Program-made: the position numbers and the translations under genes
Part shown: one piece after another, positions 40,606-51,700 of the stretch
How the letters are laid out: every line of letters starts with the position of its first letter
How positions within the stretch are numbered: the first letter of the stretch is position 1
Origin: Nitrospira sp.
Lineage (GTDB): Bacteria > Nitrospirota > Nitrospiria > Nitrospirales > Nitrospiraceae
Assembly (NCBI GenBank): GCA_031315995.1
Contig: JALDRG010000005.1
Location: 242,432-306,431, forward strand
Reading direction: 5' to 3'
DNA: 64,000 bases
The notes under the pieces: generated by a model
Databases searched by the model: none
Told to the model about the DNA's origin: nothing
What the model saw: the letters and a program-made list of their open reading frames with translations, nothing else

Positions 40606-41226
40606 ATGACAAACGGATTGTTGGGTAAAAAGTTGGGGATGACCCAAATTTATGACGAGAGCGTTCTGGAGCCGGTGACAGTCATTGAGGCGGGCCCCTG
40701 TCGCGTCGTTGCAATTAAGACGAAAGAGCGTGACGGGTACGAAGCGGTGCAGCTGTCGTTTGGGGAAGTGAGGGAGCGCAGGCTGTCGCAGGGTGAGCTT
40801 GGTCACCTGAAGAAGCATCAAGCACCGCCCAGTCGATGGTTACGGGAATTCACGAAAGTCGGGGACGTTACGGTCGGACAGACCATTAATGTCGATATCT
40901 TCAAAAAGGGCGATTGGGTTGATGTAGTTGGTGTGTCGAAGGGTAAGGGGTTTCAGGGTGTGGTTCGACGACACAACTATTCCGGCGGCCCGGAGTCTCA
41001 CGGATCGATGTTCCACCGCGCTCCAGGATCGATCGGCGCCAGTTCGTACCCGTCTCGTGTGTGGAAAAACAAGGCCTTGCCTGGGCATATGGGGGATGAG
41101 CGCGTCACCGTTCAGCGATTGAAAGTGATTGACGCACGTCCAGATGAAAACCTGTTGTTCGTCCGCGGAGCAGTGCCCGGTGGTGAGAATGGGCTGCTGG
41201 TTGTGCGGAAGTCGAAAAAGAGTTGA
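40606..41226 (+). CDS. rplC: Ribosomal protein uL3
   Basis: GLLGKKLGMTQIY; KGKGFQGVVRRHNYSGGPESHGSMFHRAPGSIGASSYPSRVWKNKALPGHMG. Confidence 0.98.
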   Translation: MTNGLLGKKLGMTQIYDESVLEPVTVIEAGPCRVVAIKTKERDGYEAVQLSFGEVRERRLSQGELGHLKKHQAPPSRWLREFTKVGDVTVGQTINVDIFKKGDWVDVVGVSKGKGFQGVVRRHNYSGGPESHGSMFHRAPGSIGASSYPSRVWKNKALPGHMGDERVTVQRLKVIDARPDENLLFVRGAVPGGENGLLVVRKSKKS

Positions 41227-41229
41227 GCT

Positions 41230-41853
41230 ATGCCGATCGTTGATGTGGTGGACTCGAAAAAGAAGAAAGTTGGAACTGTGGATTTGCCGAACGAAGTGTT
41301 CGGGTGTAAGCCGCACGGTCCGCTCGTGCATGAGGCGGTCGTGATGCAGCGCGCGTGCGATCGCCAGGGGACCGCGTCCACTCTTCGCCGAGGCGAGGTC
41401 AGCGGATCTGGTAAGAAGCCGTGGAAGCAAAAGCATACCGGGCGAGCCCGTGCTGGCTCCTTGCGTTCCCCAGTCTGGAGGCACGGAGGGACAGTATTTG
41501 GTCCGAAGCCACGAAGCTACGCGTTTGGTATGCCGCGAAAGAAATATCGTGCAGCCTTACAGAGCGCGTTGTCGGCCAAGGTGCTTGAGGGGAATGTTGT
41601 GGTGGTGTCCGAGTTGGCCATTGCGCAAGCGAAGACCAAGTTGCTCTCCACCGCTTTAACGCAACTTGGTATCTCGGGTACGGCACTGCTGGTGATTGGC
41701 GATGTCAATTCGCCTGTAGTGCAAGCCGGAAAGAACCTTTCGAACATTACTGTGTTAAGGCCGGAAGAATTGAATGTATACGATGTCCTTCGCTGTCACT
41801 CCCTGGTGATCCCGCAGAGTGAATTGAGTCGTGTCAGTGAGGTGTGGTCATGA
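41230..41853 (+). CDS. rplD: Ribosomal protein uL4
   Basis: KKPWKQKHTGRARAGSLRSPVWRHGGTVFGPKPRSY. Confidence 0.98.
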   Translation: MPIVDVVDSKKKKVGTVDLPNEVFGCKPHGPLVHEAVVMQRACDRQGTASTLRRGEVSGSGKKPWKQKHTGRARAGSLRSPVWRHGGTVFGPKPRSYAFGMPRKKYRAALQSALSAKVLEGNVVVVSELAIAQAKTKLLSTALTQLGISGTALLVIGDVNSPVVQAGKNLSNITVLRPEELNVYDVLRCHSLVIPQSELSRVSEVWS

Positions 41854-42143
41854 AAGGCGACCTCCATCAGGTGTTAATCCAGCCGCTGTTGACCGAGAAA
41901 ATCACCGCGTTGCGTGAACAGAGCAACACCGTAGGGTTTCTTGTGCATCCAGACGCAAATAAGATTCAGATCAGGCAGGCCGTTGAGTCACTCCTCAAGG
42001 TCAAGGTCTCCCGCGTAAACGTGGTCAACATTCGAGGCAAGGTGAAGCGATTGGGTCGGTTTGTTGGGAAGCGATCTGATTGGAAGAAGGCATTTGTCAC
42101 GTTGAAAGAAGGCGAGAAGCTTGAGCTATTCGAAAGCGTGTAG
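41850..42143 (+). CDS. rplW: Ribosomal protein uL23
   Basis: QPLLTEKITALREQSNTVGFLVHPDANKIQIRQAVESL; ATGA overlap with rplD. Confidence 0.96.
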   Translation: MKGDLHQVLIQPLLTEKITALREQSNTVGFLVHPDANKIQIRQAVESLLKVKVSRVNVVNIRGKVKRLGRFVGKRSDWKKAFVTLKEGEKLELFESV

Positions 42144-42176
42144 CCATCGGGCCTCTCGATAGAGTGAGAATCAGCT

Positions 42177-43004
42177 ATGGCATTAAAGGTCTATAAACCA
42201 ACGACACCCGGCCGGCGCGGTATGACGGCAATCCAGGGGGAGAAACTCACGAAGAAAGAGCCTGAAAAGGCTTTAACGGGTTTCCATCTCCGGACGGGTG
42301 GTAGGAACAATGACGGTCGCCAAACGATTCGCTTTCGTGGGGGTGGGCATAAGCGACTCTATCGTCAAATTGATTTTCGGCGGGATAAAGCCGGAATTCC
42401 GGCAAAGGTTGCGGCTATCGAATATGACCCTAACCGCTCCTCAAGAATTGTTTTGTTGCACTATGCTGATGGTGAGAAGCGATACATTCTGGCTCCCGTC
42501 GGTCTGAACGTCGGCGATATGGTCCAGTCTGGGGTTGGTGCAGAGGTGCGACCGGGGAATGCTCTCCCGCTCGTCAACATCCCCTTGGGTACCACGATTC
42601 ACAACATCGAATTAAAGCCCGGTAAAGGTGGTCAGTTGATCCGCAGTGCGGGTGGCTCTGCCCAAGTTATGGGCCGTGATGGGGCCTATGTTCAGATACG
42701 CCTGAAGTCTGGGGAAATGCGCAAGGTCTTATCGACCTGCATGGCTACGGTTGGGCAGGTTGGAAATGTGGATCACGAAAACGTTGTGGTCGGTAAGGCC
42801 GGTCGTACGCGATGGAAGGGGAGGCGTCCCCACGTTCGCGGTGTGGTTATGAATCCTGTGGATCACCCGCACGGCGGCGGCGAAGGTAAGTCTGGCCAGG
42901 GTAACCCTCATCCTGTGTCTCCATGGGGAACGCCGGCTAAGGGCTACAAGACTCGCAAGAATAAAGCGACCGATAAATTCATCATCGCGCGCAGGAAGAA
43001 GTAG
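42177..43004 (+). CDS. rplB: Ribosomal protein uL2
   Basis: [19 protein letters not shown]. Confidence 0.98.
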   Translation: MALKVYKPTTPGRRGMTAIQGEKLTKKEPEKALTGFHLRTGGRNNDGRQTIRFRGGGHKRLYRQIDFRRDKAGIPAKVAAIEYDPNRSSRIVLLHYADGEKRYILAPVGLNVGDMVQSGVGAEVRPGNALPLVNIPLGTTIHNIELKPGKGGQLIRSAGGSAQVMGRDGAYVQIRLKSGEMRKVLSTCMATVGQVGNVDHENVVVGKAGRTRWKGRRPHVRGVVMNPVDHPHGGGEGKSGQGNPHPVSPWGTPAKGYKTRKNKATDKFIIARRKK

Positions 43005-43015
43005 GAGAGGGGATC

Positions 43016-43303
43016 ATGCCTCGTTCAATTACTAAGGGTCCGTTTGTTGATGATCATCTGATGAAAAAAGTCGATCAGATGAATCAGACGAAGGATCGGA
43101 AACTGATCAAGACCTGGTCGCGTCGCTCCACGGTTGTGCCGGATATGATTGGGCACACGTTTGCGGTGCACAACGGGAAGAAGTTTATTCCCGTCTTTGT
43201 GACGGAAAATATGGTTGGCCATAAGCTCGGAGAATTTGCTCCGACGCGCTTTTTCAAGGGACACGGACAAGCAAAGACTGAAAAAGCGGTGGCTCTTAAG
43301 TAA
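43016..43303 (+). CDS. rpsS: Ribosomal protein uS19
   Basis: [50 protein letters not shown]. Confidence 0.98.
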   Translation: MPRSITKGPFVDDHLMKKVDQMNQTKDRKLIKTWSRRSTVVPDMIGHTFAVHNGKKFIPVFVTENMVGHKLGEFAPTRFFKGHGQAKTEKAVALK

Positions 43304-43347
43304 TCGCTGGTTCGCTGAAGGATCGGAAGGTTTGGGTGGGGTCAGCT

Positions 43348-43701
43348 ATGGCAGAAGCAAAAGCAGTGTTACGTTTCGTGAGAGTGACGCCTAGGAAGGC
43401 GCGGATTGTGATCGACATGATTCGGGGGCAGCAGGTTCCGATGGCATTGGCTATGCTCAGGCATACTCCTAAACATGCCGCGCGTGTCATTGAAAAGCTC
43501 CTACGTTCTGCGGTTGCCAATGCCGAGCAAAAGGAGCTGGGCGACAGCGATGAGATGTGGATCTCACAGGCGGTTGTGAACTGTGGGCCGATTTATAAGC
43601 GTTTCAGGGCGCGGTCGATGGGCCGAGCCAACTCGATTCAGAAGCGCACCAGTCATATCACGATTGCGGTCGCTGCTCCCGGCGTCGCAGTGAATAGCTA
43701 G
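43348..43701 (+). CDS. rplV: Ribosomal protein uL22
   Basis: VRVTPRKARIVIDMIRG; RSMGRANSIQKRTSHITI. Confidence 0.96.
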   Translation: MAEAKAVLRFVRVTPRKARIVIDMIRGQQVPMALAMLRHTPKHAARVIEKLLRSAVANAEQKELGDSDEMWISQAVVNCGPIYKRFRARSMGRANSIQKRTSHITIAVAAPGVAVNS

Positions 43702-43733
43702 GGCTTTTACACTTAGACTGAGGGTTATTCTTA

Positions 43734-44402
43734 ATGGGTCAGAAGACACATCCAATTGGATATCGCATCGGCTATAACTACACCTGGAGCTCGCGCTGGT
43801 ACGCGGACAAAGATTACGCCAGGCTTCTTCATCAAGACATCAAAATCAGAAAAATGGTGAAGGCAAAGCTGTACCATGCCGGAGTCGCCAAAGTGGAAAT
43901 TGAGCGGTCTGGAGATCAGACCCGAGTGATTATTCATACTGCTCGACCAGGGATAATCATTGGGCGTAAGGGGGCCGAGGTCGACAAGCTCAAGGCCGCC
44001 TTGGAGAAGGAATACTCGGGGCAGGCGTACATTACAGTCAAAGAGATTAAGAAGCCGGAATTGGACGCCCAATTGGTCAGTGAGAATGTGGCAACACAGT
44101 TGGAAAAACGTGTCGCGTTTCGCCGTGCGATGAAGCGCAGTGTGCAGTCGGCGCTTCGTTTGGGTGCCCAAGGCATTAAGATTATGGTGGCGGGACGTTT
44201 AGGTGGTGCTGAAATCGCTCGAACTGAGTGGTATCGAGAGGGTCGTGTGCCCCTTCATACCTTGCGTGCCGAGGTGGACTATGGATTTGCCGAAGCCCAC
44301 ACGACCATGGGGCAGATTGGTGTTAAGACCTGGATTTACAAGGGCGAATTATTACCTGCCCTTCAACTGAAACCAGACTCGGCACTCGGCCGGCTTGGCT
44401 AA
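43734..44402 (+). CDS. rpsC: Ribosomal protein uS3
   Basis: [50 protein letters not shown]. Confidence 0.98.
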   Translation: MGQKTHPIGYRIGYNYTWSSRWYADKDYARLLHQDIKIRKMVKAKLYHAGVAKVEIERSGDQTRVIIHTARPGIIIGRKGAEVDKLKAALEKEYSGQAYITVKEIKKPELDAQLVSENVATQLEKRVAFRRAMKRSVQSALRLGAQGIKIMVAGRLGGAEIARTEWYREGRVPLHTLRAEVDYGFAEAHTTMGQIGVKTWIYKGELLPALQLKPDSALGRLG

Positions 44403-44430
44403 AGAGCCTTGATAAGGAAAAGGTGGGTTT

Positions 44431-44847
44431 GTGTTAGCGCCAAAGAAAGTTAAGTTCAGAAAAATGCAGAAGGGGCGGATGCGAGGGAAGGCTTACCGCG
44501 GAGGCGCCATCACCCTGGGGGAGTTTGGGTTGAAAGCCCTCGAACCAGGATGGGTGACCAGCCGACAAATTGAAGCCGCACGTATTGCCATCACCCGATT
44601 CGTGAAACGCGGTGGGCAGGTATGGACTAGAATATTTCCCGACAAGCCTATCACGAAGAAGCCAGCAGAAACCCGTATGGGTAAAGGTAAGGGCAACCCT
44701 GAGTATTGGGTAGCTGTGGTCAAGCCAGGACGGATTATGTATGAAATGGGCGGGGTTGCTCCAGATGTTGCGAAGCAAGCCCTGAAGCTGGCGGCCTACA
44801 AGCTTCCTATCGCGACCAAATTTGTGGCCCGCGGCGAGTTTCTGTAA
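44431..44847 (+). CDS. rplP: Ribosomal protein uL16 (GTG start)
   Basis: [46 protein letters not shown]. Confidence 0.98.
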   Translation: MLAPKKVKFRKMQKGRMRGKAYRGGAITLGEFGLKALEPGWVTSRQIEAARIAITRFVKRGGQVWTRIFPDKPITKKPAETRMGKGKGNPEYWVAVVKPGRIMYEMGGVAPDVAKQALKLAAYKLPIATKFVARGEFL

Positions 44848-44874
44848 CCTGTAGCATTGTTGAGTGGTGATGTG

Positions 44875-45096
44875 ATGGATGTGAAGGATTTGAGCGGTCT
44901 CTCGATTGAGGAGTTGGCCGAAAAAGAAAAGCAGTTGCGCCATGAGCTGTTCAATCACCGGTTCCAGCTTGGTATTGGTCGCCTTGAGAACCCCATGCAA
45001 GTACGGAGCACGAAACGCGACATCGCTCGCCTAAAAACGGTACGGCGTCAATTGGAATTGCTGCAGACACAGGCCGACCAGTCGGTCGGAAAGTAA
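44875..45096 (+). CDS. rpmC: Ribosomal protein uL29
   Basis: [47 protein letters not shown]; start uncertain (44857 or 44875). Confidence 0.94.
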   Translation: MDVKDLSGLSIEELAEKEKQLRHELFNHRFQLGIGRLENPMQVRSTKRDIARLKTVRRQLELLQTQADQSVGK

Positions 45097-45110
45097 GAGA
45101 GAAGAGGCGT

Positions 45111-45380
45111 ATGAAGGAAGGCCAACAACATCGACGTGAATGGTACGGCAATGTCGTCAGCAACAAGATGGATAAGACGGTCGTCGTCGCCGTGGAGCGC
45201 TCGGTAACCCATCCGATTTACAAGAAGGTTCTCCGGCGAGTGACGAAGTTGAAGGCGCATGACGAGGGGAACGTGTGCAAAGTAGGGGATCGGGTTCAGC
45301 TCAGCGAAACTCGCCCAATAAGCAAAGATAAGCATTGGCGAGTGGTACGCGTCATGCTGAAGGGGCAGGTCGAGAAGTAA
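45111..45380 (+). CDS. rpsQ: Ribosomal protein uS17
   Basis: [31 protein letters not shown]. Confidence 0.97.
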   Translation: MKEGQQHRREWYGNVVSNKMDKTVVVAVERSVTHPIYKKVLRRVTKLKAHDEGNVCKVGDRVQLSETRPISKDKHWRVVRVMLKGQVEK

Positions 45381-45442
45381 CTACGGAACACACTTGAACC
45401 GCTGGAAGGGCAAGATCCCTTTGGCAGTGAGTAGGGCAGGGT

Positions 45443-45811
45443 ATGATTCAGAATTACACATACATGGATGTGGCCGATAATTCAGGCGCGAAGCAAGTCA
45501 TGTGTTTTCACGTACTTGGTGGAACTAGGCGCCGGTACGGATCGTTAGGTGACATTGTGGTGGTGGCGGTCAAAGAAGCGATTCCTCAGGCTGGCGTGAA
45601 GAAGGGCGATGTGAGCCGGGCGGTCATCGTGCGGACGACTAAGGAAGTACGACGAGATGACGGTTCCTACATCAAATTTGATCGGAATGCCTGTGTGTTG
45701 ATCAATGCACAAGGAGAGCCTGTTGGTACCCGTATTTTCGGCCCAGTCGCTCGTGAGCTTCGCTGGAAGAAGTTTATGAAGATTATCTCGCTTGCGCCGG
45801 AAGTCTTGTAG
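45443..45811 (+). CDS. rplN: Ribosomal protein uL14
   Basis: [27 protein letters not shown]. Confidence 0.98.
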   Translation: MIQNYTYMDVADNSGAKQVMCFHVLGGTRRRYGSLGDIVVVAVKEAIPQAGVKKGDVSRAVIVRTTKEVRRDDGSYIKFDRNACVLINAQGEPVGTRIFGPVARELRWKKFMKIISLAPEVL

Positions 45812-45837
45812 TTGAAGGAAGAAAGGTTCTGGTAGGG

Positions 45838-46164
45838 ATGGCACGAATCAAAACGAAAATTCGCAAAGGCGACACCGTCATGGTGGTGACTGGGCGTGAG
45901 CGCGGAAAGTCAGGCAAGGTGTTGTCTGTCGACACCGTGAACGGCAAGATCCTGGTAGAGAAACTCAATATGATCAAGCGTCACACCAAGCCGAACCAGA
46001 AGCTTCGTCAGGGTGGCATTCTTGAGCGTGAGTCTCCTCTTGCTATTTCCAATGTGATGTTTTTGTGTCCAGTTACGAAGAAGCCAACTCGCTTAGGGGT
46101 CAAGCGCCAAGAAGATGGTCGTCGCGCGAGACTGAGCAAGAAGTCAAAAGAAATTGTCGAATAG
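45838..46164 (+). CDS. rplX: Ribosomal protein uL24
   Basis: [25 protein letters not shown]. Confidence 0.96.
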   Translation: MARIKTKIRKGDTVMVVTGRERGKSGKVLSVDTVNGKILVEKLNMIKRHTKPNQKLRQGGILERESPLAISNVMFLCPVTKKPTRLGVKRQEDGRRARLSKKSKEIVE

Positions 46165-46184
46165 TCGGAACAGGAAAGACGTTC

Positions 46185-46838
46185 ATGGCAAAAGTAGAGA
46201 AGGGTAAGGGCGGCAAGGGAGCTACTCCCCGGTCGTCAGCAAAGAAGGAAGCCGCCGTTCCTGAGGTTTCTCAGGATTCAGGCAGTGAGCATCAGTTCGC
46301 TCCGCGACTCAGGGAGACCTATCGCGATCAAGTGGTTCCGGCTCTCATGAAAGAGTTTGGTTATGGCAATTTGATGCAAGTTCCTCGTCTGGAACGAATC
46401 GTTTTGAATGTCGGCATGGGTGAGGCGATTCAAAACGTGAAATTGCTGGAAAGCGCATCAAACGAATTGGGGATTATCACCGGCCAAAAACCAATCACGA
46501 CTCGAGCGAAGAAAGCGATCGCTGGATTCAAGTTGAGGCAGGGTATGCCGATCGGCGCAAAGGTCACCCTCCGCAGCCGACGCATGTGGGAGTTTTTGGA
46601 TCGTTTGATCTCGCTGGCCCTTCCGCGAATCCGAGACTTCCGCGGCGTGTCACCGAAAGCGTTTGATGGACGCGGTAACTATACCCTCGGCTTGAAGGAA
46701 CAATTGATTTTTCCTGAAATCGAATATGACACTGTGGCCTCCATCCACGGGATGGATATCACCATCGTGACCACGGCCCAGACGAATGATGAGGGGAAGG
46801 CCCTGCTGAAACATCTTGGTATGCCATTTCGAGCTTAG
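46185..46838 (+). CDS. rplE: Ribosomal protein uL5 with N-terminal extension
   Basis: L5 core [40 protein letters not shown] follows a ~38-residue Lys/Gly/Ser-rich leader. Confidence 0.95.
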   Translation: MAKVEKGKGGKGATPRSSAKKEAAVPEVSQDSGSEHQFAPRLRETYRDQVVPALMKEFGYGNLMQVPRLERIVLNVGMGEAIQNVKLLESASNELGIITGQKPITTRAKKAIAGFKLRQGMPIGAKVTLRSRRMWEFLDRLISLALPRIRDFRGVSPKAFDGRGNYTLGLKEQLIFPEIEYDTVASIHGMDITIVTTAQTNDEGKALLKHLGMPFRA

Positions 46839-46898
46839 GGCTTGGTTTGAATGAGGATCGCTTGGCGGTGTTCGCCATGCGCGATTAAGGGGGATTCC

Positions 46899-47084
46899 GT
46901 GTCAAGATTAGCGCTCAAAAATAAGGCGGCTAAGAAATCGAAGTTTGGCTGTCGAGACTACCACCGCTGCGGGCTCTGTGGTCGTGTGCGTGGATTCTTG
47001 CGTCGATTTCGCATGTGTCGTATTTGTTTTCGATTTCTGAGTCTCAAGGGTGAGATTCCCGGAGTGCGAAAATCAAGCTGGTAG
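46899..47084 (+). CDS. rpsN: Ribosomal protein uS14, zinc-binding type
   Basis: GTG start; [38 protein letters not shown]. Confidence 0.95.
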   Translation: MSRLALKNKAAKKSKFGCRDYHRCGLCGRVRGFLRRFRMCRICFRFLSLKGEIPGVRKSSW

Positions 47085-47129
47085 TCGGCCTAGAGGAAGC
47101 TTGCCGCTGCAAGCGTAAAAGAGGAATGC

Positions 47130-47525
47130 ATGCTTACTGACCCAATTGCTGATCTGTTGGTGAGATTAGGGAACGCTGCCCGTCGGCGTCAAGATGTAGT
47201 CAAGGTCCCCGTTTCCAAGGTGAAGCGGCAAATTCTGAATATCCTTGGCAAAGAGGGATTCATTCTCGGCTACGGTGAGATTCAAGAAGATGGCCATCCA
47301 TTTTTCTCCGTCCAGCTTCGTTATGTGGAAGAGGCGCGTCCTATGATCACGGGTATGCGCCGAATCAGCAAGCCAGGGCGTCGGGTGTATGTAGGGAGAG
47401 ATGAGGTGCCGAAGGTCAGGAACGGGATCGGTGTCGCGGTCATTTCCACCTCGAAAGGTCTGATGACCGACAGTGATTCCAGACGGTCGGGGTTAGGTGG
47501 TGAAGTTCTCTGTTCTGTCTGGTAA
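47130..47525 (+). CDS. rpsH: Ribosomal protein uS8
   Basis: MLTDPIADLLVRLGNAARRRQ; GIGVAVISTSKGLMTD. Confidence 0.97.
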   Translation: MLTDPIADLLVRLGNAARRRQDVVKVPVSKVKRQILNILGKEGFILGYGEIQEDGHPFFSVQLRYVEEARPMITGMRRISKPGRRVYVGRDEVPKVRNGIGVAVISTSKGLMTDSDSRRSGLGGEVLCSVW

Positions 47526-47582
47526 ACAAAGTCGGCTGAGACGCAGTAATAACCGGATTCGGTATAACGTAACGGGGTTCGT

Positions 47583-48119
47583 ATGTCGCGGATAGGGCGT
47601 AAACCAATTTCAGTTCCAGCGGGTGTGGACATTAAGGTTGCCGGTCATTTCGTGTCCGTCAAGGGACCGATGGGTAAACTCGATTGGAAGTTGACCGATG
47701 GTGTGAGTGTCGCAGTCAACGATGGGCAGCTGGTTGTCAACCGGTCTGGTGATGCACGCCAGCTACGGGCGATGCACGGGTTGGTCCGGGCAGAACTCAG
47801 TAACATCATCCAGGGTGTTACCAAGGGATATGAGAAGGCGCTTGAGATTACCGGGGTTGGTTACAAGGCCCAGCTTCAGGGACGTGAGATGAGTTTTAAC
47901 GTCGGCTACATCAATCCCGTGGCTTATACGGTTCCGCCAGGCATTGATGTCAAGGTCGACAAGCAAACCCTCATCTCGATTCGAGGTGTAGATAAGCGGC
48001 TTGTCGGTCAGGTCGCGGCGAATATTCGCTCCATTAAGCCCCCTGATGTGTATAAGCAAAAAGGAATTCGATACGCCGGTGAAGTCTTGAGGAAGAAGGC
48101 AGGCAAGACCGGCAAGTAG
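47583..48119 (+). CDS. rplF: Ribosomal protein uL6
   Basis: MSRIGRKPISVPAGVDIKV; ITGVGYKAQLQG. Confidence 0.98.
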   Translation: MSRIGRKPISVPAGVDIKVAGHFVSVKGPMGKLDWKLTDGVSVAVNDGQLVVNRSGDARQLRAMHGLVRAELSNIIQGVTKGYEKALEITGVGYKAQLQGREMSFNVGYINPVAYTVPPGIDVKVDKQTLISIRGVDKRLVGQVAANIRSIKPPDVYKQKGIRYAGEVLRKKAGKTGK

Positions 48120-48128
48120 AGGCCTCTG

Positions 48129-48494
48129 ATGAATACCCAAGAAAAAAACAGAAAATTAGCTCGCCGAAAACAACGTGTTAGGAAATCTGTCATCGGAACA
48201 AGCGATCGTCCACGCTTGAACGTGTTTCGTAGCCGCTCTCATATCTATGCGCAAATTATCGATGACCTTCGTGGGCATACCATAGCTGCGGCTTCGACGT
48301 TGGACGAGGCATTACGGAAATCGGTGAAGTCCACGGGTAGTATTGAGGGAGCGAAAGCCGTTGGTAAACTTATTGCGGAGCGTGCGAAGTCGGCCAAAGT
48401 CTCAATGGTGGTCTTTGACCGCGGCGGGCGGCAGTATCATGGGCGCGTAAAGGCGTTAGCTGATGCGTCGCGTGAGGGCGGCCTGCAGTTTTAG
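48129..48494 (+). CDS. rplR: Ribosomal protein uL18
   Basis: [46 protein letters not shown]. Confidence 0.97.
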   Translation: MNTQEKNRKLARRKQRVRKSVIGTSDRPRLNVFRSRSHIYAQIIDDLRGHTIAAASTLDEALRKSVKSTGSIEGAKAVGKLIAERAKSAKVSMVVFDRGGRQYHGRVKALADASREGGLQF

Positions 48495-48569
48495 GTACGG
48501 ATCATGCCAAGGTTGGCCGTCCTCTGCTCAGAGTAAGCCAAATGAGACGACTTAAAGGAGAATGACGTT

Positions 48570-49073
48570 GTGCGAGTCAATCCCGAAGAATTGAGTCTAA
48601 AAGACAAGGTAGTGTTCATCAACCGTGTCGCCAAAGTTGTGAAGGGCGGAAAGCGTTTCAACTTTTGCGCCTTGGTGGTCGTGGGCGATGGGCAGGGGTA
48701 TGTCGGCGTGGGGAAGGGGAAGGCAGCAGAAGTCCCCGTAGCGATTTCAAAAGCTGTCGAACAGGCCAAGAAACACTTGGTCCGTGTTCCTATAAAGGGG
48801 GGAACCATTCCTCATGAAGTGCACGGACTCTTTGGTGCAGAACATGTGTTGCTCAAACCGGCCGCCGAGGGAACCGGCATCATTGCCGGGGGAGCGGTGC
48901 GGGCGGTCGTCGAACTCGCCGGCGCGCATAATATCATTGCGAAGACTCTAGGCCGCGGCAATCCTTTCAACGCGGTCAGGGCGACGCTCAATGGGCTTCA
49001 GCAGTTGTGTGATCCTCAGGAAATGATGAAATTACGCCGCAGTGCTGGAAACGAAGCGCAGGTACATGTCTAA
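48570..49073 (+). CDS. rpsE: Ribosomal protein uS5 (GTG start)
   Basis: [41 protein letters not shown]. Confidence 0.98.
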   Translation: MRVNPEELSLKDKVVFINRVAKVVKGGKRFNFCALVVVGDGQGYVGVGKGKAAEVPVAISKAVEQAKKHLVRVPIKGGTIPHEVHGLFGAEHVLLKPAAEGTGIIAGGAVRAVVELAGAHNIIAKTLGRGNPFNAVRATLNGLQQLCDPQEMMKLRRSAGNEAQVHV

Positions 49074-49282
49074 TGGCTACTGAAAAAAAAACAGGAAGTG
49101 ACCAATCATCCCTTCGAATTACTCTGAAGCGGAGCCCGATCGGTACACCGTACAAGCATCGGTTAGTGCTCAGGGGATTAGGGCTGCGTAAACTCAATGC
49201 CACGGTGTTACGTCCCGCAAGCGATCAAGTTAAAGGCATGATTGCCAAGGTGGGCTATTTACTGGAAGTGAGTCCCCAATGA
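49073..49282 (+). CDS. rpmD: Ribosomal protein uL30
   Basis: LRITLKRSPIGTPYKHRLVLRGLGLRKLNATV. Confidence 0.95.
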   Translation: MATEKKTGSDQSSLRITLKRSPIGTPYKHRLVLRGLGLRKLNATVLRPASDQVKGMIAKVGYLLEVSPQ

Positions 49283-49728
49283 AGTTGCACGATCTTGCTC
49301 CTTCTAGAGGAGCGAAACACAAGCGGAAGCGAATCGGGCGGGGTCCAGGATCCGGTCATGGAAAGACCGCGACGAAGGGGCATAAGGGTCTGAAGGCTCG
49401 ATCAGGCGGAGGCAAACGCCCTGGATTCGAGGGTGGTCAGATGCCGTTGATTCGTCGGGTGCCGAAGTATGGATTCACGAATCAATTTCGAACGGAATAC
49501 ACGATCATTAATTTGAAAAGTCTGGCTGGTCTGGAAACGACAGAAGCCATTACGCCCCAACTCTTGATGAATGAAGGCCTTGTGCGACGAAAAGGGGAGC
49601 TGATTAAGATCCTTGCCCAGGGAGAGGTCACCAAACCTCTTGTGGTCCAGGCTCATAAGTTCAGCAAGTCAGCAGAGGCAAAGATTCAGGCAGCCGGGGG
49701 GAGGGCCGAGGTCATTCCCTGTGTTTGA
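49279..49728 (+). CDS. rplO: Ribosomal protein uL15
   Basis: KRIGRGPGSGHGKTATKGHKGLKARSGGGKRPGFEGGQMPLIRR. Confidence 0.98.
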   Translation: MKLHDLAPSRGAKHKRKRIGRGPGSGHGKTATKGHKGLKARSGGGKRPGFEGGQMPLIRRVPKYGFTNQFRTEYTIINLKSLAGLETTEAITPQLLMNEGLVRRKGELIKILAQGEVTKPLVVQAHKFSKSAEAKIQAAGGRAEVIPCV

Positions 49729-51034
49729 GCGTCTGCTGACTAGTTTTCAAAACATCTTTAAGATACCTGAGCTGCGGACCCGCGTCTTGTTTACGCTGGG
49801 GATGCTTATCGTCTATCGCGTCGGCGCTCACATTCCCACCCCGGGTATCAACGGAGAAGCCTTATCAGAATTTCTGCAGAAACAGGGCGGAGCCCTGCTG
49901 GGATTCTTGGATATTTTTTCAGGCGGGTCCCTCTCGCGACTGACGATCTTTGCGCTCGGTATCATGCCCTACATCAGCGCATCGATCATCCTGCAGTTGC
50001 TGACGGTGGTGATTCCCCACCTTTCCAAACTAGCTAAAGAGGGTGAGCGCGGTCGAAAAAAAATCATTCAATATACGAGATTTGGTACGATTGTCATCGC
50101 ATTGATTCAGGGATTCGGGATTGCCGTGGGTCTCGAACAGATGAATCAAGGAGCTTTTGTGCTCACTCCTGGATGGGGGTTCCGGTTCATGACGGTGATT
50201 ACGCTCTGCGCCGGGACTGGATTTCTCATGTGGCTGGGTGAGCAAATCACGGAGCGAGGGATAGGAAACGGTATTTCCCTCATCATCTTCGCCGGAATCG
50301 TCGCGAGGTTGCCGGCGGCAGTGGCTCAGACGTTTGACCTGTATAAGGTCGGACAGCTGAGTTTCCCGCTGTTGGTCGTGTTGACCCTGGTGATGTTCGG
50401 CGTGGTTGCCGCCATCGTGTTCTTGGAGAGCGGACGGCGAAAAGTTCCGGTTCAATATGCGAAGCGGGTCATTGGGCGAAGAGTGTACGGGGGCCAAAGC
50501 ACCCACATTCCGCTCAAAATAAATACGGCCGGAGTCATTCCTCCTATTTTTGCTTCTTCGATTATTGCTTTTCCCGCTACGATTGCTGGATTTTTTGAAA
50601 CGCCGTGGATCAAGGCCTTTGGGTCGCAGCTCGCTCCAGGTTCCCTTCTCTACACGTTGATGTATGTGGGTTTGATCGTTTTTTTCTGTTTCTTTTATAC
50701 CGCTGTGGTCATGAACCCTGTTGACATGGCTGATAACTTAAAAAAATACGGGGGATTCGTCCCTGGAATTAGGCCCGGACAGCGCACCTCCGACTATATC
50801 TACTCGGTGCTCACAAAGATTACGTTTGCCGGTGCTATTTATCTAGCGATCGTGTGTGTGATTCCAGAGTTTCTCATTTATAAGCTGAACATGCCATTTT
50901 ACTTCGGCGGCACATCACTCTTGATCGTGATTGGGGTCGGCCTGGATACCGCTCAGCAAATCGAGTCTCATCTGCTGAATCGTAATTACGATGGGTTTCT
51001 ACAAAAGGGCAAGCTTCGAGGAAGAACCAGCTAA
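49721..51034 (+). CDS. secY: Protein translocase subunit SecY (GTG start)
   Basis: GTG at 49721 overlapping rplO end; RVGAHIPTPGINGEAL; multiple TM segments. Confidence 0.97.
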   Translation: MFERLLTSFQNIFKIPELRTRVLFTLGMLIVYRVGAHIPTPGINGEALSEFLQKQGGALLGFLDIFSGGSLSRLTIFALGIMPYISASIILQLLTVVIPHLSKLAKEGERGRKKIIQYTRFGTIVIALIQGFGIAVGLEQMNQGAFVLTPGWGFRFMTVITLCAGTGFLMWLGEQITERGIGNGISLIIFAGIVARLPAAVAQTFDLYKVGQLSFPLLVVLTLVMFGVVAAIVFLESGRRKVPVQYAKRVIGRRVYGGQSTHIPLKINTAGVIPPIFASSIIAFPATIAGFFETPWIKAFGSQLAPGSLLYTLMYVGLIVFFCFFYTAVVMNPVDMADNLKKYGGFVPGIRPGQRTSDYIYSVLTKITFAGAIYLAIVCVIPEFLIYKLNMPFYFGGTSLLIVIGVGLDTAQQIESHLLNRNYDGFLQKGKLRGRTS

Positions 51035-51043
51035 GGCGAGTTG

Positions 51044-51700
51044 ATGCGACTTGTGTTTCTCGGCGCTCCAGGGGTTGGAAAGGGAACTCAGGCTGATCGG
51101 GTGACCGCTCAGTTTGGTTGGCCCAAGATATCTACCGGCGACCTCTTGAGAGAGGCTGTACGAACGAAGACCGCGTTGGGACTCGAAGCGAAGAAGAGCA
51201 TGGATGCGGGCCAGCTGGTCCCTGATAATGTCGTCATTGGCATGGTGCGCGCTAAACTGGCTGAACCACTGTGCGAGAACGGCTTTGTGTTGGATGGATT
51301 TCCGCGAACTGTTCCCCAGGCGGAAGAATTGAACGGAATTTTGCACGATCGAGCTCTCAGGCTTGATCGCGTGATTAACTTTCGAGTCTCTCGTGAGGAC
51401 GTAATTAGGCGGCTCAGTGGACGGCGTAGCTGCCCGAAGTGCCAGAGTGTCTTTCATGTGGATTTCGCCGCTCCAAAAGTGAGTGGAGAATGTGATCGGT
51501 GCGGTGGGGTGTTGGTTCAACGGAGTGATGATAAACCTGAGACCATTGAAGCTCGCTTGAAGGTTTATGATGAGCAGACGGCCCCATTAATTGCGTACTA
51601 CGAACAGAAGCAGATCCTGAGTGAGCTGGATGGATCTGGCGATATGTCTCACGTTTACGATAGGCTTGCCAAGGTGATCGTTGAGCTTGGCGCTAAATGA
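51044..51700 (+). CDS. adk: Adenylate kinase (Cys4 lid type)
   Basis: MRLVFLGAPGVGKGTQADR; DGFPRTVPQAE; CPKCQSVFHVDF...CDRCGG. Confidence 0.97.
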   Translation: MRLVFLGAPGVGKGTQADRVTAQFGWPKISTGDLLREAVRTKTALGLEAKKSMDAGQLVPDNVVIGMVRAKLAEPLCENGFVLDGFPRTVPQAEELNGILHDRALRLDRVINFRVSREDVIRRLSGRRSCPKCQSVFHVDFAAPKVSGECDRCGGVLVQRSDDKPETIEARLKVYDEQTAPLIAYYEQKQILSELDGSGDMSHVYDRLAKVIVELGAK

